This document shows, in pieces, positions 7,731-15,249 of a stretch of DNA of 28,868 bases. Under the pieces are notes generated by a model, which worked only from the letters and a program-made list of their open reading frames with translations, made no database searches and was not told the DNA's origin. The position numbers and the translations under genes are program-made. Position 1 is the stretch's first letter. Each line of letters begins with the position of its first letter. Source of the stretch: a virus; IMG/VR virus record IMGVR_UViG_3300032116_001009, positions 1 to 28,868 of that record. The stretch is one strand, 5' to 3'.

Positions 7731-9197
7731 ATGACGGACACCAATCGCATCCGCCTGACGGGCGTGCGGGAGACCACCCTGGGCACCACGCCCACCACGC
7801 CGCGGATGCGCGCGCTGCGGGTGATGAATGACGGGCTGAACTTCGCCGCGCAGTTCGAGAACAGCACCGAGCGCCGCGATGACCGCATGACGGCCGATCC
7901 GGTGAAGGTGGGTGAGGAGGCCGGCGGCCCGATCAACGTCGAGTTCCACTTTCCCCGCAGCGACAGCCTTCTGCGCGGCCTTTGGGAAAGCCTGTTCTTC
8001 GCGAATGCGGTGAACACCCCCGAGCGCGACAATGACGGCACGGCCGACAGCGTGATCACCGCGGTGACGGCCTCCACCGGCACCGTCACCGTGACCACCG
8101 GCGCCGCCTTCGTCATTGGGCACCTGGTGCGCCATACGGGCTTCGGTGTCGCGGCCAACAATGGCCTGTTCCGCGTCACCACCGGCGGCGCCACCAGCTA
8201 CATCGCGGTATCCCAGGGCCTGCTGGATGAGACGGCGCCGGCGGCGAACGCGCGCGCGAAGGTGGTGGGCTTCCAAGGGGCGAGCGCCGACATCACCGCG
8301 ACGGCCACGGGCCTCGCCTCCACCGCCCTGAACTTCACCACGCTCGGCTTGGTGGTCGGCCAGTGGATCAAGATCGGCGGCACGGGCGCGGCCTTCCAGT
8401 TCAACACCGCGCTGCTGAACACCTGGGTTCGCATCACGGCAATCACGGCGACGGCGCTGACGCTCGACAATCGCCCGGCCGGCTGGACCACGGATGCCGG
8501 CACGGGCAAGACGATCCGGGTGTTCTTCGGCGACCGCCTGGTGAACGGCCTGACCACCATCGGCCACTCCTTCGAGAAGGGCTTCATGGGCCAGACCACG
8601 CCCACCTACATCGTGCAGCGCGGCATGGTGGTGGACACGGCCGAGTTCAACTTCGTGCGCAAGCAGAAGATCACCGGCACCTTCAATCTCATCGGCATGA
8701 ATGGCGCGCAGTCGCAGACCTCGCTCGACGCCAGCCCCGATGCGGCGCCGTCCGTGGCCGCCTTCCCGATCATGGCCGGTTCGGCGCATCTGGGGCGGGT
8801 GAATGAGGGCGGCGCGCAGCTGACCGCGCCCAACTGGGTCAGCTCGCTGCGGCTGAGCATCGGCAACGCGCTGCGCCGCACCGAAGCGGTGGACGCGATG
8901 GCGGCGGTGGACATCGGCGAAGGCGCGTTCAGCGCCTCCGTGGTGGCCGAGACCTACTTCGGCGACAACGCGCTGCTCGCGAAGGCCATTGCCGGCACGC
9001 CCACCTCCATAAACTGGCGCGCGCAGGCCGGCAGCCAGGGCGTGGTCTGGGATCTGCCGCGCGCCACCATCATGCCGACGCCGGCGATCGGTGGCGCGGT
9101 GAACACCGATGCGATGCTGCCCTGCACCTTCATGGCGTCGCGCGATGACCTCACTGGCGCGCACTTCGCCATGGACATGCTCGAATACGTCGAATGA
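7731..9197 (+). CDS. Phage tail tube (major tail) protein, Phage_tube_2-like
   Basis: 488-residue building block of the tail tube. The N-terminus IRLTGVRETTLGTTPTTP followed by LRVMNDGLNF and a strand ending in GGPINVEFHF is the usual opening of this long tail-tube family. The C-terminus closes with ATIMPTPAIGGAVNTDAML and the LTGAHFAMDMLEYVE ending. Between about residues 109 and 250 lie two related beta modules (GHLVRHTGFG...FRVT and GQWIKIGGTG...VRIT), making the protein longer than simple tube proteins. GGAG at 7718-7721 precedes the ATG. It is followed by a strongly structured intergenic region and then the tail chaperone genes, the classical order. Confidence 0.88.
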   Translation: MTDTNRIRLTGVRETTLGTTPTTPRMRALRVMNDGLNFAAQFENSTERRDDRMTADPVKVGEEAGGPINVEFHFPRSDSLLRGLWESLFFANAVNTPERDNDGTADSVITAVTASTGTVTVTTGAAFVIGHLVRHTGFGVAANNGLFRVTTGGATSYIAVSQGLLDETAPAANARAKVVGFQGASADITATATGLASTALNFTTLGLVVGQWIKIGGTGAAFQFNTALLNTWVRITAITATALTLDNRPAGWTTDAGTGKTIRVFFGDRLVNGLTTIGHSFEKGFMGQTTPTYIVQRGMVVDTAEFNFVRKQKITGTFNLIGMNGAQSQTSLDASPDAAPSVAAFPIMAGSAHLGRVNEGGAQLTAPNWVSSLRLSIGNALRRTEAVDAMAAVDIGEGAFSASVVAETYFGDNALLAKAIAGTPTSINWRAQAGSQGVVWDLPRATIMPTPAIGGAVNTDAMLPCTFMASRDDLTGAHFAMDMLEYVE

Positions 9198-9199
9198 CG

Positions 9200-9220
9200 C
9201 TCCCGGCGTGATGCTGGGAG
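9200..9220 (+). promoter_or_regulatory. Hairpin just after the tail tube gene
   Basis: CTCCCGGC (9200-9207) pairs with GCTGGGAG (9213-9220) around loop GTGAT, with one G-U pair. It begins 3 bases after the tube stop. There is no T run, so it is probably an mRNA stabiliser or part of the larger folded region 9200-9286. Confidence 0.45.
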
Positions 9221-9234
9221 GCATCGCGCGGTGC

Positions 9235-9286
9235 GGCGGCTGGCCTTGTGCGGGCTTGGCCAGCCGCCTTCCCCGCAAGCCCGCAC
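9235..9286 (+). promoter_or_regulatory. Pseudoknot-capable RNA element between tail tube and tail chaperone genes
   Basis: A perfect 11-pair stem is formed by GGCGGCTGGCC (9235-9245) and GGCCAGCCGCC (9258-9268). Ten of the 12 loop bases, GTGCGGGCTT (9248-9257), are exactly complementary to AAGCCCGCAC (9277-9286). The two stems together make an H-type pseudoknot or two interacting hairpins. The second arm ends 20 bases before the chaperone ATG at 9307, just upstream of its GAGGA ribosome-binding site (9295-9299), so an effect on chaperone translation or on mRNA processing is plausible. Function is inferred. Confidence 0.5.
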
Positions 9287-9306
9287 CCCCGCATGAGGAC
9301 TGATCG

Positions 9307-9717
9307 ATGAAGGTCAAGCAGGCGCTGCGCGATCCGCGCGCCGTCGAGGGCGGCGTCTGGGTGCGCCCCGCCCCGGATCACCCCGAGTTCCGCGTCCGCG
9401 CCGTCGTGCGCGGCCCGCAATTCCAGCGGAAGCTGCAGGCGCTTGAGGCGTCCTGGCAGCGCGAATTCGGGCCCGGCGGCGTCCCCGCTGAGATCCAGCA
9501 GCGCGCGCTCGCGGATCTGCTGTTCGAGCACTGCATCATGGACATCGAGGGCCTCGAAGACTGCACGCGCGAGGAAGCGCAGCACCTCTGCGGCACCTTC
9601 GAGGGGCAGCCGCTCTACCTGCACTTCCTCAACGCCGTTGCGCTGGCCGATGCCCGCCGCGCGATCGATGCCGAGGCGGCGGCGGGAAACTCCGGGCCGC
9701 CCTCAAAGAGCAGCTGA
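9307..9717 (+). CDS. Tail assembly chaperone, short product (gpG-like)
   Basis: 136 residues, the unshifted product of a G/GT-type gene pair. Tail assembly chaperones coat the tape measure before the tube protein polymerises. The sequence is mostly helical after an N-terminal beta part, with WVRPAPDHPEFRVRAVVRGP near residue 18 and a conserved-looking LLFEHCIMDIEGLEDCTREE. Its last codons contain the slippery heptamer G GGA AAC (9684-9690), nine codons before the stop. Position between tube and tape measure, size, and the frameshift signal give the identity; the sequence alone is not diagnostic. Confidence 0.8.
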   Translation: MKVKQALRDPRAVEGGVWVRPAPDHPEFRVRAVVRGPQFQRKLQALEASWQREFGPGGVPAEIQQRALADLLFEHCIMDIEGLEDCTREEAQHLCGTFEGQPLYLHFLNAVALADARRAIDAEAAAGNSGPPSKSS

Positions 9718-9730
9718 GCGGCCGGGCGGC
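9684..9730 (+). promoter_or_regulatory. Programmed -1 ribosomal frameshift site: slippery GGGAAAC plus hairpin
   Basis: In the frame of the upstream gene the bases read G-GGA-AAC, a canonical X-XXY-YYZ heptamer very close to the GGGAAAG of lambda G/GT. Slipping back one base continues in an open frame with no stop back to and beyond the site. A GC stem GCCGCCC (9696-9702) / GGGCGGC (9724-9730) starts 5 bases after the heptamer, a suitable distance for a stimulator; an alternative stem GGCCGC/GCGGCC (9695-9700 with 9718-9723) also exists. Confidence 0.82.
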
Positions 9731-10052
9731 GGCGCATGAGATGCTCAGCGAACTGGCACAGGATGGCGATGCCGCCGCCGCTGCGTTGCTGCCGGCGCGC
9801 GGTGAGCCCGCGCGGATAGACCGGCGCTGGCGCTGGCTCTGGGATGCCTGGCTGGCGCTGGCGCCGTCGCGGCCGATGGTCTCGGTGGCCATGGCCGGCG
9901 TGCTGTCCCTGCCGCTGCCTTGGCCGCTGATCGAGGAATACGCCGATCGGCTGGGCTGCGACGTGGGCGAGCGGATGACGCTGCACGAGGTGCTCGATGC
10001 CCTCGATTCCACGCACCGCAAGCATGAGCGCGAGCAGCTGAAGAAGGGCTGA
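9690..10052 (+). CDS. Tail assembly chaperone, -1 frame extension (gpT-like part of the GT fusion)
   Basis: Read after slippage from CTC at 9690, it adds 120 residues to the first 128 of the upstream gene, for a fusion of about 248. The joining segment LRAALKEQLSGRAAAHEMLS is helix-like, supporting coding before the first internal ATG (9741). That ATG could start a separate 103-residue protein but lacks a good ribosome-binding site. The later part, LPWPLIEEYADRLGCDVGER then LDALDSTHRKHEREQ, matches the pattern of T-like chaperone domains (I/L-P-W-x-x-I-x-x-Y-A ... D-x-x-x-x-x-H-x-x-E). In lambda this part recruits the tail tube protein while the G part binds the tape measure. Confidence 0.75.
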   Translation, partial: LRAALKEQLSGRAAAHEMLSELAQDGDAAAAALLPARGEPARIDRRWRWLWDAWLALAPSRPMVSVAMAGVLSLPLPWPLIEEYADRLGCDVGERMTLHEVLDALDSTHRKHEREQLKKG

Positions 10053-10054
10053 CA

Positions 10055-10690
10055 ATGAGCGGCAGGGCCTTCGCGCGGCAGGTGAGCCTGACCTTCTCCG
10101 AGGCCGAGCTGTGGCCCCAGGTCCGCGCCCGGTTCGTGGCCTATGCCCGCGCGGACCGCGACCGGCTCATTGCCGCGCGGCAGTTCCCCAGCAGCTTCAC
10201 CACCTTCGTCAATGGCGCCGAGGGCGCGGACGAGACGACGCTGCGGCCGGATGGGGTGATCCTCTATCGCGGCCAGGCGCTCGGCCTCGCCATCGCCTAC
10301 GCGCTCGATTTCCTTGTGAAGCGCAGCCCTTTCCTGAGCGGCGACTACTCGCGCAGCTTCATGGTCGGTGTGTCGCGCAGTCAGGCCTTGGGCCGGGCGA
10401 TTCCGATGCTGCAATTCGACGCGGCAAAGGTTTCCCCGGACGCAACAGAGGCCTTCATCTACTCGCCGCTGCCTTACTCGCGCTTGGTCGATGTCCAGAT
10501 GATCGGCACGCGCCAGCTGCGATTCCGCGTGGAGCCGGGGCTCTATCAGGACGCGGCGCGGGCCGTGCGGCGTCGCTTCCCGGCGCTGGATGCGCGCCGC
10601 GAATACACGATCCAGCACCCCGACCGCGAGCGGCGGGAGGACGGCCGGTGGATCGAGTACCCGGCGCTGCTGATCCGACAGGTGCGGTAG
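10055..10690 (+). CDS. Putative neck/minor tail protein, possibly gp10-like
   Basis: 211 residues of uncertain function between chaperone and tape measure genes. The segment VKRSPFLSGDYSRSFMVGVS (about residues 88-107) resembles the 'k.aPvdtG.yr.Sw.v' signature of HK97-gp10-like or gpZ-like tail completion proteins. That signature was not found among the usual neck genes upstream (6747-7492), so this may be the displaced neck protein. The rest contains GVILYRGQALGLAIAYALDF and ends in a basic, arginine-rich domain. The gene starts 2 bases after the previous stop, and its TAG is part of the TAGGAG ribosome-binding site for the tape measure gene. An alternative is a dedicated tail-initiation protein. 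Confidence 0.5.
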   Translation: MSGRAFARQVSLTFSEAELWPQVRARFVAYARADRDRLIAARQFPSSFTTFVNGAEGADETTLRPDGVILYRGQALGLAIAYALDFLVKRSPFLSGDYSRSFMVGVSRSQALGRAIPMLQFDAAKVSPDATEAFIYSPLPYSRLVDVQMIGTRQLRFRVEPGLYQDAARAVRRRFPALDARREYTIQHPDRERREDGRWIEYPALLIRQVR

Positions 10691-10697
10691 GAGCATA

Positions 10698-13600
10698 ATG
10701 GCAACGATCAACGACCTCACCTATGGCGTGCGCGTGCAGGACGGTGCGACGGCGCCGCTGCGGGAGATCGCGCGCGCGGCCGACGCGGCGGGTGCGGCGA
10801 TCGAGCAGACGGACACGCGCGTCGGCCGGACGAATGCCACCTTCGCGGCGACCGCGGCGCGGCTCGATCCGGTGGAGCGCGCGATCGCGGCGGTGGAGCG
10901 CGGCACGCGCAGCCTGAGTGCGGCGATGGAGGCCGCGCAGCGCCAGGCGCAGGCCGAGGGCGTGGCGCAGGAGCGCCTGACGGCGGTGATGCAGGCCGGC
11001 GCGCGAGCGAAGGAAGAGGCTGCGCTGCGGGCGGTGCGTGGGCTGACGCAGGAGCAGCAGGCGCTGGCGCTGACCCGCGCGGGCTATGAGCAGCTCGCCA
11101 TCCAGATCGCCTCGACGGCCACGCGCAGCGAGGCCGGTGTGCGCGCGAGCAATTCGATTGCCGCGGCCAATGACAATGCCCGCGTCAGCTCCGGCCGATT
11201 TGGGCAGGCCATGGGTCAGGCCGGATTCCAAATCCAAGATTTCGCGACCCAGGTGAGCATGGGCCAGAACGCCATGGTGGCGTTCAGCACCCAGTTCGCG
11301 CAGTTCGCGGGCATCTTCGGTACGGCCGGCGCGCTGGCCGGCGCGGCCGTCACCATCGGTGTCATCGCCGTGCAGCTGCTCGGCGCCGGCGACGCGACCA
11401 AGAAGCTCAACGACGCGCTGCGCGGCAGTGAGGAAGGCTACAGCCGGGCGAACACCGCAGCCGAGGCCTGGCTGCGCGGGCTGAGCCAGGAAGGGGAGAC
11501 GATCCTCCGCCTGACCGCCTACTACGCCAGCCTCGATGAGCAGCGTCGGGCCTATGAGGTCCGCAGCCTCGAGGCGAGCCGGCGGCTCCTCCAGACGGAA
11601 TCGCTGCGCCTCACCGATGACGCGGCGGGCGGGCTCACTGGGCTCGCGCGCGGCGTGGCCAATGCGGAGGCGCTGGCGGCGTCTCGCCGGGCCCGTGGCC
11701 AGGCCGCCGGCGATGTGGATGCCGGCACGCGCGCTGCGGCCGATGCGCTGGCTGCCTTCAACGCGGCGCGGGCCGAGGATCCAGCCCGCGCGCTGGTGGT
11801 GCTCGCCGATGCGCTCACCCGCGCCGCTGCGGCTGGCGGGCCGCTCTCTGGCCAGATGCGCACGGTGGTCGAGGAGCTCGACAAGGCGGTACCGGCGGCC
11901 GATCGCCTCACCCAGCAGCTCGGCCTCAACGGCGCGCAGCTCGACGCCGTGCGCGGCTCGGCTGGCCAGGCGGCGGGGTCGGTGCAGAACCTGACCACGG
12001 CCATCGGCCGCGCTTCCGACGCGCTGCGCGGGCTGCGCCGCATCTCCACCGATGCGCCCTTTGCCGACATCGACCAGGACGCCGCGCGGATCGAAGCGCA
12101 GCTCACCGCGCTGCGTCGTGGTGGGATGGAGGCGCTGACCGCGACGCAGCAGCGGCAGGAAGTGGAGCGCGCCGGGGCCGAGGCGAACCGCCGGGTCTAT
12201 GAGGAGCAGCTGGCATTGCTGCGCCAAACGACGCTGACGCAAGAGCAGGCCGAGGAGCGAGCGGCGGCGGCGGCACAAGCCGCGCAGACCCGGGCGGAGC
12301 AGGGCGTGCAGGCCGCCCAGGCGCTGGCGCGCGAGCAGGATCGGCTGCGGCAGGCGACGGCCGGAGCGGGCAGGGAGGTGCGCAGCACGGGTGCGGCCTT
12401 CGCCGAAATGCGGGGCATGGAATCGGCCGACGAGATGGCCGGCAACATCATCCGCGGCAACTTCGGCAACGCAGCGCGCCGGCAGGCCGAGCAGGAAGAG
12501 CAGGCGCAGCGCCGCGCGGCCGAGGCGATGGAGCGCCAGGCCGAGCAGTCCGCGCAGAACATCTCGCGCTTCCTGAGCGACGGCTTCACCGATGCCTTCC
12601 TGAACGGCGAGCGCGGCTTCGCGGGGATGCTGGCCAGCCTTCAGCGGTTGGCGATCGCCACGCCGATCCGCATCGCGACGGAGGCTGCGGTCACGCCGCT
12701 GGTAAAGTCGGCGATGGGCTCGATCGAGGGCGCGGGCGGGCTCTCGGAGCTGTTCGGGCTTGCTCAGGCTGGGCGGCAGTTTGCGAGCCTGACGGGCCTC
12801 GGCGGTGGCGGCGTCGGGGGCAGCGTCACGGGCCTGTTGCAGACGCAGCTTTTTACGCCGGCTTTCGGGACCGAGGCGCTCACGCTCGGCGGCGCCGCCG
12901 GCGGCATCGGTGGCGGCTTCGCCCTTGGCAATTTCGCGGGCAGCCTGACGGCGGGCAACAGCGCCGCGCGGCGGCAGAACAGCCAGATCGGCAGCGGTGT
13001 GGGCGCGGTGGCTGGGACGCTGATCGGCGGCCCGCTGGGCGGCCTTGTCGGCGGCGCGGCCGGTGGCGCGATTGGCGGTCTCTTCGGCCCCGGGCGGGCG
13101 TTCTCCGGCGGCGACGCCCTCGTCGCGGTGAATGACAACGGAAGCCTCGCGGTCCAGGGATACGCGGGCAAGAACTTCGACCAGAGCGAGCAGCTGCTCG
13201 CCCAGGCGCAGCAGCAGGTGGACGCGCTGAACAATGCGCTGTCCGCCGCCGGGCTGCGCTTCGCGGCGGGCGCCTCGCCGGCGGGTGGCTTCGCGGCGGC
13301 CATCGGCGGCGGCGAGTCCGGCAATCCGCGCAACCTGATCGAATCCCTGACCCGCTCCGGCGTCACCAGCCTGCGGGCCGACGATTCTCGCGTGCAGGGC
13401 GCACTCGATCGCCTGTACGCCAGCGGTGGCGGCTCCATCGAGGCCCAGATCGCTGCGGCAAATGAAGCGGCGAGCTTCGCCGATGCCATAGATGCAATCG
13501 CACAAGCGGCGAAGGATGCCGAAGACCCAATCGCGGCCATCAAGCGCAGCTACGAAGAGCAGTTCAAGCTCGCGGGGCGCCTGGGCTTCGGATATGAGGT

Positions 13601-14126
13601 GCTCGCGGCCGCGCAGCAGAAAGCGATAGATGCGGCCACGGCGCAGAAGCGTGCCGAGGAAGATCGCGCGGCCGCCGCCCGCACCAACGCCGCCCGCGGC
13701 ATTCTGGATGATCTCACGCTGGGCGGCCTCGGCGGCCTCGATCCCGCAGCGCGTTCGACCGCGGCGCGGCTGAGGCTCGGCGGCGCCCGTGCGGCGCTGG
13801 CCGATGGCGCGACCACTGCCGAGCTGGAGGAATTCAGCCGCGTCGTCCGCCAGACGTTGCCGATCATCCAGTCGATCGAAGGCATCACCACCGGCTTCGC
13901 CGAACTGGCGCGCGGCGTCGCGGCCGATGCGCTGGCGGCTGCGCCTGGTTCCGATAGCGCGGGGCTGGCCGGCGTCATCAACGCGACCGCGACCATCGGA
14001 GACCAGATCTCCGGTGCTGTGGAGTTCGGCGCGGTGAGCACCGTGGCCGAGCTGCGAAACCTGGCAGAACAAGTGGCCCGCCTGGCTGCGCGCATGGATG
14101 CGCGCGAAGCCCGGGCAGCGGCGTGA
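10698..14126 (+). CDS. Phage tail tape measure protein
   Basis: 1142 residues, the longest gene here, in the canonical place after the chaperones. It sets tail length; at the usual 1.5 angstrom per residue it implies a tail of roughly 170 nm. The N-terminal 200 residues are alanine-rich helices with many Q/R/E (coiled coil). A hydrophobic segment (GTAGALAGAAVTIGVIAVQL, about 208-227) could cross a membrane during DNA delivery. Two further long helical stretches follow (340-420, 480-640). About residues 765-800 form a glycine-zipper segment (TLIGGPLGGLVGGAAGGAIG), another likely membrane-interacting part. No peptidase or lysozyme domain is evident. Confidence 0.92.
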   Translation: MATINDLTYGVRVQDGATAPLREIARAADAAGAAIEQTDTRVGRTNATFAATAARLDPVERAIAAVERGTRSLSAAMEAAQRQAQAEGVAQERLTAVMQAGARAKEEAALRAVRGLTQEQQALALTRAGYEQLAIQIASTATRSEAGVRASNSIAAANDNARVSSGRFGQAMGQAGFQIQDFATQVSMGQNAMVAFSTQFAQFAGIFGTAGALAGAAVTIGVIAVQLLGAGDATKKLNDALRGSEEGYSRANTAAEAWLRGLSQEGETILRLTAYYASLDEQRRAYEVRSLEASRRLLQTESLRLTDDAAGGLTGLARGVANAEALAASRRARGQAAGDVDAGTRAAADALAAFNAARAEDPARALVVLADALTRAAAAGGPLSGQMRTVVEELDKAVPAADRLTQQLGLNGAQLDAVRGSAGQAAGSVQNLTTAIGRASDALRGLRRISTDAPFADIDQDAARIEAQLTALRRGGMEALTATQQRQEVERAGAEANRRVYEEQLALLRQTTLTQEQAEERAAAAAQAAQTRAEQGVQAAQALAREQDRLRQATAGAGREVRSTGAAFAEMRGMESADEMAGNIIRGNFGNAARRQAEQEEQAQRRAAEAMERQAEQSAQNISRFLSDGFTDAFLNGERGFAGMLASLQRLAIATPIRIATEAAVTPLVKSAMGSIEGAGGLSELFGLAQAGRQFASLTGLGGGGVGGSVTGLLQTQLFTPAFGTEALTLGGAAGGIGGGFALGNFAGSLTAGNSAARRQNSQIGSGVGAVAGTLIGGPLGGLVGGAAGGAIGGLFGPGRAFSGGDALVAVNDNGSLAVQGYAGKNFDQSEQLLAQAQQQVDALNNALSAAGLRFAAGASPAGGFAAAIGGGESGNPRNLIESLTRSGVTSLRADDSRVQGALDRLYASGGGSIEAQIAAANEAASFADAIDAIAQAAKDAEDPIAAIKRSYEEQFKLAGRLGFGYEVLAAAQQKAIDAATAQKRAEEDRAAAARTNAARGILDDLTLGGLGGLDPAARSTAARLRLGGARAALADGATTAELEEFSRVVRQTLPIIQSIEGITTGFAELARGVAADALAAAPGSDSAGLAGVINATATIGDQISGAVEFGAVSTVAELRNLAEQVARLAARMDAREARAAA

Positions 14127-14136
14127 GGAGCCCTAC

Positions 14137-15249
14137 ATGACCACTCTTCCCCTGTCCTGGCGCGTGCAGCACACCAGCGACACGCCCGGAACCGGCACGC
14201 TGACGCTGAATGCGGCGGCGGCCAATCGCCGCAGCCTGAGCGACGCCACGGGCGGCGTCGCCCAGGCCGTGGGCATGGTGCTGTCCGTGCCGGGCACCAA
14301 CCAGTACGAGGTCGGTGTCACTACCTACAACGGCGCCAACCCCGGCACGCTCGCGCGCGGCACGCCGCTGTTCAGCAGCAATGGCGGCGCGGCGGTCAGC
14401 TTCTCGGGCGTCATCGACGCCTTCCCCTTCGACTTCCCCGGCCAGCGCCGCCGCGCGACCTTCCCCACCACCTCAACCGCCACGCTCGCCGAACTGGGCA
14501 CGACCCAGACCATGACGGGCAGCACGAATGGCACGCTGAACCTGCCGGCGCTTTCCACCGTGCCGGTCGGCGCGGGCTATCTGGTGATGAACCGGGGCAC
14601 GGCCGGCGCCTGGCTGACCATCGACCCGAATGGCGCGGAGACGGTGAACGGCGCCACCACGCTCATCATCTTCGCGGGTGAAAGCGTCGAGCTTTTCGCC
14701 ACCGCCACGGGCTGGCTTGCCACCGGCTTGCCGCCGGTGTCGCTGGTGCGGCGCCAGGATGCCAGCGCCTCCGCCACCATTGACTTCGTGCTGCCCGCGG
14801 GCTTCTCGGAGTTCGAGGTGCGCTTCAACGCGGTGCGGCCCGCCACCGATGGCGCGATCCTCGCGCTGCGCACCAGCGCCGATGGCGGCGCGACCTTCGC
14901 CGCGACCGCGAGTGATTACGAATACACATCGGAAGTCACGACGCCGGGGACCAGCAACGTGGCCTCGGCGCTCGGCGCCTCCGCCACCGCGATCCTGCTG
15001 ACCTCGCAGATCGATACGGGCATCACGACCAATTCCGCGATGGGCGACCTGACCATCTGGCCCGGCGACGGCACGCGCCGCGCGAATGTGCGCAGCTCGG
15101 CCGGCCACTACCACAACGGGCTGAGCGCGCGGGTGATGCACCGCACTTTCGGTGAGCGCGCCAATGCCACGGCCATCAACGCCATCCGCTTCCTGATGGA
15201 CGCCGGCAACGTCACCGCCGGCCGCTTCGATCTTCTGGCGCGGCGATGA
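14137..15249 (+). CDS. Tail fibre / tail tip protein with receptor-binding-like C-terminus
   Basis: 370 residues from ATG 14137, preceded by GAGGAG at 14125-14130; the frame stays open upstream but only inside the tape measure gene. The N-terminus (SWRVQHTSDTPGTGTLTLN, then NQYEVGVTTYNGANPGTLAR and FSSNGGAAVSFSG) is a beta domain I associate with phage tail attachment modules. The C-terminal half begins near ATIDFVLPAGFSEFEVRFNA and continues with DGAILALRTSADGGATF, a pattern found at the tips of many siphophage fibres. The stop overlaps the next start (ATGA). Receptor binding is inferred. Confidence 0.7.
   Translation: MTTLPLSWRVQHTSDTPGTGTLTLNAAAANRRSLSDATGGVAQAVGMVLSVPGTNQYEVGVTTYNGANPGTLARGTPLFSSNGGAAVSFSGVIDAFPFDFPGQRRRATFPTTSTATLAELGTTQTMTGSTNGTLNLPALSTVPVGAGYLVMNRGTAGAWLTIDPNGAETVNGATTLIIFAGESVELFATATGWLATGLPPVSLVRRQDASASATIDFVLPAGFSEFEVRFNAVRPATDGAILALRTSADGGATFAATASDYEYTSEVTTPGTSNVASALGASATAILLTSQIDTGITTNSAMGDLTIWPGDGTRRANVRSSAGHYHNGLSARVMHRTFGERANATAINAIRFLMDAGNVTAGRFDLLARR

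Noticed and set aside
9741-10052. Independent gene starting at ATG 9741
   Set aside because: The open frame runs upstream through the GGGAAAC site with coding-like helix sequence and the ATG lacks a good ribosome-binding site; frameshift fusion explains it better.
10455-14072. 1205-codon minus-strand open frame opposite the tape measure
   Set aside because: Arg/Ala/Leu/Gly-rich shadow of a GC-rich gene; no ribosome-binding site, motif or operon context.
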